From FEB-22 sp003105195 (GTDB lineage Bacteria > Pseudomonadota > Alphaproteobacteria > Rhizobiales > Xanthobacteraceae): a DNA stretch of 64,000 nucleotides. The position numbers were made by a program, and so were the translations under genes. The stretch spans positions 1,201,033 to 1,265,032 of the forward strand of contig JAOSKV010000001.1 in the NCBI GenBank assembly GCA_027493405.1, written 5' to 3'. The notes under the pieces are model-generated. The model had not been told where the DNA came from. It searched no databases and was given only the letters and a program-made list of their open reading frames with translations. Positions 34,426 to 41,979 of the stretch are shown piece after piece; positions within the stretch are counted from its first letter, which is position 1, and each line of letters starts with the position of its first letter.

Positions 34426-36558
34426 ATGACCGCGGTGAGCAATGCGACGCCGCTCATCGCGCTCGATGCCGTCGTGATCGACAGCGAGACCACCGGCCTC
34501 GATCCCGCGAAGGCGCGTCTCGTCGAGCTCGCGGCCGTCCGCATCGCGGCCGGCCGGCTCGACCTCGAGCGGCCCTTCCGGCGCCTGGTGCGGCCGGGCG
34601 AGCCGATCCCGGCGAGCGCCAGCGCCATCCATGGCATCGACGACGCGGCGGTCGCCGAGGCGCCGGCCTTCGCCGCGGTCTGGCCGGAGCTCCAGGACTA
34701 CATCGGCGGCGTCGTGGTGATCGGCCACACCCTCGGCTTCGACCTCGCGGTGCTGCGCCACGAATGCGCCCGCGCCGGCCTCCCCTGGAGCCGTCCGCGC
34801 AGCCTCGACACCCGGCTCCTCGCCCAGGTCGTCGAGCCGGACCTCGCGGGCTTCACCCTGGAGCAGCTCGCCGCCTGGCTCGGCATCGCGGTGGAGGGCC
34901 GCCATTCCGCCCAGGGCGACGCCGTCACCACGGCCCGGATCTTCCTCGCCATGCTGCCGAAGCTGCGGGAGGGCCAGATCCGCACGCTGGCCGAGGCCGA
35001 GCAGGCCTGCCGCGCGCTCACCGACGTGCTCGACGAGCAGCATCGCGCCGGCTGGGTCGAGCCGGTCGCCGCGCCGGCACGCGCCGACGCCGAACGGCTC
35101 TTTCGGCGCATCGACAGCTATCCCTATCGCCACCGGATCCGCGACCTGATGAGCGCGCCGCCGAAATTCATCGACGCCGGCGCGACCCTCGCGACTGCGC
35201 TCGCGACCCTGATGCGCGAGCGCTGCTCCTCGCTCTACGTGCGGACGTCCGGCGGCGATGCGGTCTCGCGGCCGGACGACACCGGCATCGTCACCGAGCG
35301 CGACATCCTGCGCGCCGTCGCCGAGCACGGTGCGGCCGCGCTCGGCCTGCCGGCGTCGCGCTTCATGAGCCGGCCGCTCGCGACCGTGCCGGCCGACGCC
35401 TACGTCTATCGTGCGATCGGGCGCATGAGCCGCATGCGGATCCGCCATCTCGGCGTCACCGACGAGGCCGGGCACGTGATCGGGGCGCTCTCGCAGCGCG
35501 ACCTCCTGCGCCTGCGCGCCCAGGAGGCGGTCTCGCTCGGCGACGAGATCGACCAGGCGCCCGACGTGCCCGAGCTCGGCCGCGCCTGGGCGAAGCTGCC
35601 GCAGGTCGCGGCGGGGCTGATCTCCGAAGACGTCGCGGGCCGCGACATCGCGGGCGTGATCTCGCGCGAGCTCGGCGCGCTCACGCGCCGTGCCGCGATC
35701 CTGGCCGAGCGGCGCATGCGCGACGCCGGCCGCGGCACGCCCCCGTGCGGCTATGCGCTCGCGGTTCTCGGCTCCGCCGGCCGCGGCGAGAGCCTGCTCG
35801 CCCTCGACCAGGACAATGCCCTGGTCTTCGCCGAGGGCGCGCCCGACGGGCCCGAGGATCGCTGGTTCGCCGCGCTCGCCGAGCATATCGCGGACATCCT
35901 GCACGAGGTGGGCGTGCCCTATTGCAGGGGCGGCGTGATGGCCAAGAATCCTCAATGGCGCGGATCGCTCGCGACCTGGCGCGAGCGCATCGCGGGCTGG
36001 ATCCGCCGCACCCGCCCGGAGGACCTGCTGTCCGTCGACATCTTCTTCGACCTGCGCGGCGTGCACGGCGACGCCGGGCTCGCCGCGAGCCTGTGGCACG
36101 AGGGCTATGCGGCCGCGCGCGGGCAGGCCGCCTTCGCCAAGCTGCTCGCCGACTCGGCGGGGGCGTTGCGACCGGGACTGGGCCTGTTCGGCAACTTCAA
36201 GACCGAGCAGGGCCGCATCGACCTGAAGATGACCGGCCTGTTCGGCGTGGTCACGGCGGCGCGCGTGCTGGCGGTCTGCCATCACGTGCTCGAGCGCAGC
36301 ACCCCGGCGCGGCTCGCCGGGATCCGGGCGCTCGGCCTCGGCGCGGCCAGCGATCTCGAGGCGCTGGACCAGGCGCAGGCGACCTTCCTCGACCTCATGG
36401 TCGGGCAGCAGATCGCCGATATCGATTCGGGCCGTCCCGCGACCAACACGGTCGCGGTCAAGCGGCTGCCGGGCCGCGAGCGCGACCGCCTGCGCGCCGC
36501 GCTCGAGGCCGTCAGGCATCTGGACGCCCTGACACGGGACCTCCTGTTCAAGGGCTGA
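34426..36558 (+). CDS. DEDDh exonuclease - CBS pair - DUF294 nucleotidyltransferase-like protein
   Basis: 710 residues in four parts. Residues ~15-175 form a Pol III epsilon-type 3'-5' exonuclease with VVIDSETTGL (ExoI), IGHTLGFDLAVL (ExoII) and EGRHSAQGDAVTTARIFL (ExoIII, His-x4-Asp). Then a CBS pair (~225-355, LMSAPPKFIDAGATLATAL ... GIVTERDIL; SRFMSRPLATVPADAY ... GALSQRDLL). Then a putative nucleotidyltransferase DUF294 (~ 440-520, YALAVLGSAGRGESLLALDQDNALVF), and the DUF294 C-terminal helical domain. Such proteins flank SSF-symporter loci and CrbS-like kinases. CBS domains suggest adenylate sensing and the DUF294 part resembles PII uridylyltransferases. The actual substrate is unknown. 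Confidence 0.88.
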   Translation: MTAVSNATPLIALDAVVIDSETTGLDPAKARLVELAAVRIAAGRLDLERPFRRLVRPGEPIPASASAIHGIDDAAVAEAPAFAAVWPELQDYIGGVVVIGHTLGFDLAVLRHECARAGLPWSRPRSLDTRLLAQVVEPDLAGFTLEQLAAWLGIAVEGRHSAQGDAVTTARIFLAMLPKLREGQIRTLAEAEQACRALTDVLDEQHRAGWVEPVAAPARADAERLFRRIDSYPYRHRIRDLMSAPPKFIDAGATLATALATLMRERCSSLYVRTSGGDAVSRPDDTGIVTERDILRAVAEHGAAALGLPASRFMSRPLATVPADAYVYRAIGRMSRMRIRHLGVTDEAGHVIGALSQRDLLRLRAQEAVSLGDEIDQAPDVPELGRAWAKLPQVAAGLISEDVAGRDIAGVISRELGALTRRAAILAERRMRDAGRGTPPCGYALAVLGSAGRGESLLALDQDNALVFAEGAPDGPEDRWFAALAEHIADILHEVGVPYCRGGVMAKNPQWRGSLATWRERIAGWIRRTRPEDLLSVDIFFDLRGVHGDAGLAASLWHEGYAAARGQAAFAKLLADSAGALRPGLGLFGNFKTEQGRIDLKMTGLFGVVTAARVLAVCHHVLERSTPARLAGIRALGLGAASDLEALDQAQATFLDLMVGQQIADIDSGRPATNTVAVKRLPGRERDRLRAALEAVRHLDALTRDLLFKG

Positions 36559-36754
36559 CGGCCCCGTACCCCACATGAGCGAAGCGAGTTGCGGGCAAGC
36601 GGTCCCGGGCATGCCTGGCTCGCCCGGGGCCACGGAAGCCGTTCCGCCTCCGGCGTCTGTTCACCGCCCCTGATCGTTCCGATCTGATCTTTTGATGCCA
36701 GCGGGCCGGCAGGTTCGCTATATGCCTGTCGGGGCCCGAGCCGCAGGAGCATGC

Positions 36755-37954
36755 ATGTCGGAACCGGCCGTGACGCGTGAGACGCCCGATCTCGCCGCGC
36801 ACCTGCGGCGCGAGGCGCGCGAAGCGCCCGAGAGCGGCATCGTCGAGGTTTTCAACTACGGCCGCACGCGCCCCGGGCTGATCCCGCTCTGGGCCGGCGA
36901 GGGCGATCTGGCGACCCCGTCCTTCATCGCCGAGGCGGCGACGCGGGCGCTCGCCGCGGGCGAGACCTTCTACACCTATCAGCGCGGGATCCCCCCGCTC
37001 CGGGAGGCGCTCGCCGCCTATCACGGGCGGCTTTACGGCCGGCCCTTCTCGCCCGAGGAGTTCTTCGTCACGGGCTCCGGGATGCAGGCGATCCAGATCG
37101 TGCTCGCCATGACGGCCGGTGCCGGCGACGAGGTCGTGATCCCGACGCCGACCTGGCCGAACGCGTCGGCCGCGGCCGGCATCCTCGGCGCCAGGCCCGT
37201 CGAGGTGCCGATGGGCTTCGGCACCAACGGCTGGTCGCTCGACCTCGATCGGCTCGCGGCGGCGGTGACGCCGCGCACCCGGGCCCTGTTCGTCGTCTCG
37301 CCCTCGAATCCGACCGGGTGGACCGCGACCCGCGAGGACCTTCGCGCCCTCCTGGCCCTGGCGCGCCGCCACGGCCTCTGGATCATCGCCGACGAGACCT
37401 ATGCGCGCTACTGGTACGGCGAGGGGCCGCGCGCCCCGTCCTTCTACGACGTCATGGATCCCGAGGATCGCATCCTGTTCGTGAACACCTTCTCGAAGAA
37501 CTGGGCCATGACGGGCTGGCGCGTCGGATGGATCGCGGCGCATCCCTCCCTCGGCCAGGTGGTCGAGAACCTGATCCAGTATTCGACCTCGGGAGTCGCC
37601 CAGTTCATGCAGCGTGCCGCCGTCGTCGCCCTCGAGCGCGGCGAGAGCTTCGTCGATCATCTCGTGGCGCGCGCGCGCCGCGGCCGCGAGGTGGTGTGCG
37701 AGGCGCTCGCCGCCACCGGGCGCTGCCGGTTCGCTCCGCCGGACGGCGCCTTCTATCTGTTCTTCGAGGTCGCGGGCGAGGCCGACACGCGGCGGCTGGC
37801 GCTGCGCCTGGTGGACGAGGCGAATGTCGGCGTCGCGCCCGGAACCGCCTTCGGCGCCGGCGGCGAGCCCTTCCTGCGGGTCTGCTTCGCCCGCAATGCC
37901 GAGCAGCTCGCCACCGCCGCCGGCCGGCTCGCGGCCGCCCTGGGGCGGGGTTGA
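36755..37954 (+). CDS. Class I/II PLP-dependent aminotransferase
   Basis: 399 residues from ATG 36755, with AGGAG five bases upstream of ATGCATG. Fold-type I aminotransferase features are clear: GSGMQAIQIVLAMTAGAGDEVVIPTPTWPN, SPSNPTGWTATREDL, ADETYARYWY and the PLP lysine in VNTFSKNWAMTGWRVGW. The likely cofactor-binding arginine near the C-terminus is in FLRVCFARN. It belongs to the aspartate aminotransferase superfamily. The donor and acceptor cannot be named from sequence alone. It stands alone between the DUF294 gene and the FixL-like gene. Confidence 0.9.
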   Translation: MSEPAVTRETPDLAAHLRREAREAPESGIVEVFNYGRTRPGLIPLWAGEGDLATPSFIAEAATRALAAGETFYTYQRGIPPLREALAAYHGRLYGRPFSPEEFFVTGSGMQAIQIVLAMTAGAGDEVVIPTPTWPNASAAAGILGARPVEVPMGFGTNGWSLDLDRLAAAVTPRTRALFVVSPSNPTGWTATREDLRALLALARRHGLWIIADETYARYWYGEGPRAPSFYDVMDPEDRILFVNTFSKNWAMTGWRVGWIAAHPSLGQVVENLIQYSTSGVAQFMQRAAVVALERGESFVDHLVARARRGREVVCEALAATGRCRFAPPDGAFYLFFEVAGEADTRRLALRLVDEANVGVAPGTAFGAGGEPFLRVCFARNAEQLATAAGRLAAALGRG

Positions 37955-38062
37955 TCCGGTTTCAGGTTACCGCCCCGGGTCACATCAGGGATTGCATTCG
38001 GCGTCCATGCGAAGCACCTTGCGCGGATTCCGTGTAGAAGGCGAATCGTCATAACCCCCGAT

Positions 38063-39235
38063 ATGCCGGACGGAAATGTCTCGGAAGCCCGCTTGTCGAG
38101 CGTGCTCGACACGGCGGTCGACGGCATTATCGTGATCGACGAGCAGGCGCGCATCCTGGTGTTCAACAAGGCATGCGAGCGCCTCTTCGGCTATGCCGCG
38201 CCGGAGGTCATCGGCCAGAGCATGAACATGCTCCTCCCCGGGGAGTTTGCCCGCGCCCATGACGGCCAGCTCGCCGACTACATCACCACCGGCGTCAAGC
38301 GCATCATCGGGATCACGCGCGAGGCCAAGGCCCGCCACCGCGACGGCGCCGTGTTTCCGATCGAGGTCTCGGTCGGGGAGGCCGTGACGCCGGCCGGCCG
38401 GCAGTTCATCGGCATCCTGCGCGACCTGCGTCCGCGCCGGGCCATGGAGCAGCGCCTCTCCCAGCTGCAGAGCGATCTCGTGCAGCTCGCCCGCGTTTCC
38501 GCCCTGGACGAGATGGGGGCCGCGGTCGCCCACGAGCTCAACCAGCCGCTGACGGCGCTGATGCTCTATCTCCAGGCGGTCGCGCGCGTGAGCGAGAAGC
38601 TGTCCGGCGGCGTGCAGCCGCAGGTCTCCGCGATTCTCGAAAAGGCCGTGCACGAGGCCGAGCGGGCCGGCAACATCGTCCAGCGCATGCGCCAGTTCGT
38701 CGAGCGGCGCGACCCGGTGCGCCAGCTCGTCGACATTCGCCCGCTGCTCGACGACGCGATCGAGCTCACTCAGATCGGGATCTGGCCGCGGCCGCACATC
38801 CATCGCGACTATGCGGAGGAATTGCCGCCCGTGCTGGTCGATCCGGTGCAGATCCAGCAGATCGTCGTGAACCTCCTGCGCAATGCCCTGCAGGCCGTGC
38901 GCGATCGCCAGGAGCCCGAGGTGCGGGTCGCGGCGCGCGCGCTGCCCGGCGAGGTCGAGATCGCCGTGAGCGACAATGGAAGCGGGATCCCGACCGATCG
39001 CCTGCCCACCCTGTTCAAGGCCTTCGCGTCGACCAAGGGCATCGGCCTCGGTCTCGCCATCTCGCGCACGATCGCGCAAACTCACGGGGGCGACCTCACC
39101 GTCGATCCGGGGGGCGACGGCTCTGGTGCCCGCCTGACACTGCATCTGCCGCTGCCGACCCCCGAGAAGGCGGCGGCGCCCCGGGCTTCGCCCGATCCGG
39201 GCGTGGCATGGAGCTACGACGAGGCAAGTCCCTAG
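38063..39235 (+). CDS. FixL-like PAS sensor histidine kinase lacking the heme histidine
   Basis: 390 residues, soluble, with one PAS domain (~10-125), HisKA with phosphorylated His157 in AVAHELNQPLTAL, and an HATPase domain (NLLRNALQAV; DNGSGIP; GIGLGLAISRTIA). The PAS sequence is very close to FixL of Rhizobiales, but the segment equivalent to TTSDPHIIGIGR reads TTGVKRIIGITR. Arg80 replaces the proximal heme histidine. Residues of the FG region and RDGAVFPIEVSVGEA are otherwise conserved. It is next to a FixJ gene, so it probably phosphorylates FixJ but may sense something other than O2. There is no membrane segment. Confidence 0.9.
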   Translation: MPDGNVSEARLSSVLDTAVDGIIVIDEQARILVFNKACERLFGYAAPEVIGQSMNMLLPGEFARAHDGQLADYITTGVKRIIGITREAKARHRDGAVFPIEVSVGEAVTPAGRQFIGILRDLRPRRAMEQRLSQLQSDLVQLARVSALDEMGAAVAHELNQPLTALMLYLQAVARVSEKLSGGVQPQVSAILEKAVHEAERAGNIVQRMRQFVERRDPVRQLVDIRPLLDDAIELTQIGIWPRPHIHRDYAEELPPVLVDPVQIQQIVVNLLRNALQAVRDRQEPEVRVAARALPGEVEIAVSDNGSGIPTDRLPTLFKAFASTKGIGLGLAISRTIAQTHGGDLTVDPGGDGSGARLTLHLPLPTPEKAAAPRASPDPGVAWSYDEASP

Positions 39236-39333
39236 CGCATTTTCCGCCGAAGTGGATACCGGTTCGGCGCAGAAAATGCGAACAAGCAACAAACTGGAGT
39301 GCAATTCGATTCAACCGAAGCGGAATGCGCTCT
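39234..39333. repeat. Palindromic intergenic repeat of Rhizobiales type
   Basis: The stretch between the kinase and fixJ starts GCGCATTTTCCGCC, continues GAAGTGGATACCGGTTC, and returns as GGCGCAGAAAATGCG, then closes with GCGGAATGCGCTC. These elements (the GTGGATACCGGTTC core in particular) are repeated many times between genes of Bradyrhizobium and its relatives. Arms are imperfect. The element forms a long cruciform-like structure directly ahead of fixJ and is probably transcribed. Confidence 0.75.
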
Positions 39334-39369
39334 GGCGGCTCGGGCGAACGGCATCGCGAGGCGAGACGA

Positions 39370-40002
39370 ATGACTGATGTGACGACCAACGAAGTCTTCA
39401 TCGTGGACGACGACCCCGCCGTGCGGGATGCCCTGGCCGTGGTCCTGTCCCTGGAGGGATATCAGGTCACCGGCTTCGCCGAGGGCGCGTCCTTTCTCGC
39501 CAACGCCAAGGCGCGCACGCCCGCCTGCATCATCCTCGACGTCCACATGCCGGGACGCTCGGGCCTGGACATTCTCAAGGAGCTCAATGCCCAGCACTAT
39601 CCGGCCCCCATCTTCATCATCTCGGGCCAGGGCGACATCCCCATGGCCGTGGAGGCGATCAAGCACGGCGCGCTCGATTTCATCGAGAAGCCCTTCGACG
39701 CCGATACGGTCGTGACCCGCGTGCGCGAGGCCGTCGAGGCCTGGGCGCGCCGCGCCTCGGACGGCAAGACCTCGGACCTCCTCTCCAAGCAGTTCCCCGG
39801 CCACGACCAGCTCACGCCGCGCGAGCGCGAGGTGCTCGGCCAGATCGCCTCCGGCGCCTCGAACAAGGAGGCCGGGCGGCATCTCGGCATCAGTCCCCGC
39901 ACCATCGAGGTGCACCGCGCGCGCATCATGGAGAAGCTCGGCGCCAAGAACGCGGCCGACCTGGTGCGCATCGTGCTGAGCGAGGGCGGCCGCGCGCAGT
40001 GA
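39370..40002 (+). CDS. fixJ: FixJ-family response regulator
   Basis: 210 residues from ATG 39370 (MTDVTTNEVFIVDDDPAVRDAL). The receiver domain has phospho-acceptor Asp57 in CIILDVHMPG and the conserved Lys in FIEKPFD. The LuxR-type HTH is LTPREREVLGQIASGASNKEAGRHLGISPRTIEVHRARIMEKLGA, characteristic of FixJ. With the kinase upstream it makes a FixLJ pair that in relatives activates fixK and nifA. No fixK gene lies within the window. Confidence 0.9.
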   Translation: MTDVTTNEVFIVDDDPAVRDALAVVLSLEGYQVTGFAEGASFLANAKARTPACIILDVHMPGRSGLDILKELNAQHYPAPIFIISGQGDIPMAVEAIKHGALDFIEKPFDADTVVTRVREAVEAWARRASDGKTSDLLSKQFPGHDQLTPREREVLGQIASGASNKEAGRHLGISPRTIEVHRARIMEKLGAKNAADLVRIVLSEGGRAQ

Positions 40003-40082
40003 CGACGGCCTGTGTCCTCCCGTGCGGTGCGCCCCGGCGCCGCGACGCTGGGTTGCGCCGGCGTGCGCCGCGGCGCGGGATT

Positions 40083-40119
40083 CTACGTATCTGGCGGCGC
40101 CGACGAAGCAGTACTACGC
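40083..40119. promoter_or_regulatory. Paired CTACG(T/C)AT elements upstream of the receiver protein
   Basis: CTACGTAT (40083-40090) and CTACGCAT (40112-40119) lie ~29 bp apart in the 187-bp gap after fixJ, about 70-107 bp before the next start. Their spacing is close to three helical turns. They could be tandem regulator sites, perhaps for FixJ itself. This is a weak call. Confidence 0.3.
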
Positions 40120-40189
40120 ATTGCGGACCGGGTCCCGTAAGCCAAAATCCCGTCTCGAGAATTCCGCGTAGCGTGAAGGAATTTCCGTC

Positions 40190-40543
40190 GTGACGATCCA
40201 TGTCCTCGAGGACGATGCGGCAGTGAACGACTCGCTCGTCGTGTGGCTGAAGAACATGGGCCACGACGCGGTCGCCTACCGGTCCCCGGAGCAGTTCTTC
40301 CAACGGGGCCCGCCGCCGGGCACCGACACCGTCATCGTCGATCTCCTGCTGCCGCGGATCTCGGGCGTGGCCGTCGTCAAGTGGCTGCAGCGCCTGGCGC
40401 CGCCACCGCGCATCATCGCGATCACGGGGCAGCCCCAGTCGGCGCTGGAGGCGACCCTGCGCGACGTGGCGATACCGAAGCTGTTGCGCAAGCCGCTCAC
40501 CGGCGAGGCGATCTCGGCGTGCCTTGCGGAGGAGGTGCGCTGA
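40190..40543 (+). CDS. Single-domain response regulator (receiver only)
   Basis: 117 residues from a GTG at 40190 (VTIHVLEDDAAVNDSLVVWL), following GTGAAGGAATTTCC. It is a stand-alone CheY-like receiver with the acidic pair EDD, phospho-acceptor Asp51 in TVIVDLLLP, Thr in AITG and Lys in LLRKPLTG. There is no output domain. Receiver-only proteins beside fixLJ can act as phosphate sinks or as antagonists of the kinase. Which applies here is not shown by sequence. Confidence 0.88.
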   Translation: MTIHVLEDDAAVNDSLVVWLKNMGHDAVAYRSPEQFFQRGPPPGTDTVIVDLLLPRISGVAVVKWLQRLAPPPRIIAITGQPQSALEATLRDVAIPKLLRKPLTGEAISACLAEEVR

Positions 40544-40580
40544 CGCATCCTGCGTCGCGACGGGACGGCGGAAAATCCTC

Positions 40581-41927
40581 TCAGACGGCGCGCGAGTGGC
40601 GCGCCTGGCCGTTCTTGAGATAGGTGTCGAAGGCGGCGGCCGCGAGCCGTACATAGGGCTTGCCGGCCTCCGTCATGGCGATGCGATGGCCCTCGATTGC
40701 GACGAACCCCTCCTCCCGCAGCGGTGCGAGCGCGGCGAGCTCCTCGGCGAAGGCGTCACCGTTGCGACCGCGCCTGCCCGTGACGGCGTCGAGGTCGACC
40801 GCGAAATCGCACATCAGCCGCTCGATGATGCGCGCCCGCAGGGTGTCGTCGGACGAGAAGGCCAGCCCCTTCACGGTGGCGAAGCGGCCCTCCGCGATCG
40901 CCCGCGCATAGCCGCCGACGTCGGCGGCGTTCTGCACGAAGCCCTGCCGCAGCCGTCCGATCGCGGAGGCGCCGAGGCCGATCAGGGCGTCCGCCGCATC
41001 GGTCGTGTAGCCCTGGAAGTTGCGGTGCAGGCGCCCGTCCTGGGCCGCCCGGGTGAGTGCGTCCTCCGGGCGGGCGAAGTGGTCGAGGCCGATCGGCCGG
41101 TAGCCGAGCTCCGCGAACAGCTCGCGCGCCGCCTCCGCCTGGTCGAGCCGCGCGCCGGCGTCCGGCAGGTCGCTCTCCGCGATCAGCCGCTGGTTCGCCT
41201 TGAACCACGGCACGTGGGCGTAGCCGAACAGGGCGAAGCGCTGCGGCCGCAGCGCATCGGCGAGCGCGATCGTGCGCCGCAGGTCGGCGAGGCTCTGCTT
41301 CGGCAGCCCGTACATCAGGTCGATGTTGATCTCCGCGATGCCGGCCTCGCGCAGCAGGCCCACGGCTTCCGCGACCACTCCGAACGGCTGGATCCGTCCG
41401 ATCGCCCGCTGCACGTGCGGCGAGAAGTCCTGCACCCCGAGGCTCGCGCGGGTGACCCCCATGGCGGCCAGCGCCGCGACCAGCGGCCGGTCGATGCGCC
41501 GCGGATCGAGCTCGATCGCGTGCTCCATGTCGTCGGCGAAGCGGAAGGCGCCGCGCAGGCGCTGCGTCAGGTCGACGAGCCGGTCCGGCCCGAGCGTGGA
41601 CGGCGTGCCGCCGCCCCAATGCAGATGGATCGCCCTGCGGCCGCCGGCCCGGCGCGCCACCAGCGCGATCTCGGCCGCGAGCACATCCGCATAGGCCGCC
41701 ACCGGCTCCGGCCGCCGCACCGCCTTGGTGTGGCAGCCGCAATAGTGGCAGAGCTCGATGCAGAACGGCACGTGCAGATAGAGCGAAAGCGTCGCCTCGC
41801 CCGGGAGCGCGGCGAGCCAGTCCGCATAGGTGTCCGCCGTGACCGCCCCGGTGAAGTGCGGGGCCGTCGGATAGGACGTGTAGCGCGGGACCGTCTGCTC
41901 CGCGAAACTGCATGACCTCGATGACAT
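40581..41927 (-). CDS. hemN: Oxygen-independent coproporphyrinogen III oxidase
   Basis: 448 residues from ATG 41927 (MSSRSCSFAEQTVPRYTSYPTAPHF). Radical-SAM enzyme converting coproporphyrinogen III to protoporphyrinogen IX without oxygen. The Fe-S motif is FCIELCHYCGCHT (Cx3Cx2CxC), followed by HWGGGTPS and the substrate-binding region GVQDFSPHVQRAIGRIQP. DLMYGLPKQ is typical. The N-terminus differs from most HemN, so the start is not certain. A perfect FNR/FixK box stands 34 bp upstream, in keeping with known induction of hemN at low oxygen. Confidence 0.95.
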   Translation of the reverse strand: MSSRSCSFAEQTVPRYTSYPTAPHFTGAVTADTYADWLAALPGEATLSLYLHVPFCIELCHYCGCHTKAVRRPEPVAAYADVLAAEIALVARRAGGRRAIHLHWGGGTPSTLGPDRLVDLTQRLRGAFRFADDMEHAIELDPRRIDRPLVAALAAMGVTRASLGVQDFSPHVQRAIGRIQPFGVVAEAVGLLREAGIAEINIDLMYGLPKQSLADLRRTIALADALRPQRFALFGYAHVPWFKANQRLIAESDLPDAGARLDQAEAARELFAELGYRPIGLDHFARPEDALTRAAQDGRLHRNFQGYTTDAADALIGLGASAIGRLRQGFVQNAADVGGYARAIAEGRFATVKGLAFSSDDTLRARIIERLMCDFAVDLDAVTGRRGRNGDAFAEELAALAPLREEGFVAIEGHRIAMTEAGKPYVRLAAAAFDTYLKNGQARHSRAV

Positions 41928-41960
41928 GGGTGTATTTGACGGGGCCGGCGCCGCGCTGCA

Positions 41961-41974
41961 TTGATCGTGATCAA
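41961..41974. promoter_or_regulatory. FNR/FixK-type box between hemN and the AbrB-family gene
   Basis: TTGATCGTGATCAA has 6-bp perfect arms (TTGATC/GATCAA) and is the best match in the window. It lies 34 bp upstream of hemN and five bases upstream of the plus-strand ATG at 41980. At a -41.5 position for hemN, transcription would begin at about the hemN start codon, implying an extremely short leader. Confidence 0.85.
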
Positions 41975-41979
41975 GTCCG

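Noticed and set aside
30131..34429. A 1432-codon open frame antisense to the SSF-fused kinase
   Set aside because: Its predicted protein is rich in Arg/His/Gln/Asp without any family motif, as expected when the complement of a high-GC gene is read. The minus-strand kinase explains the region fully.
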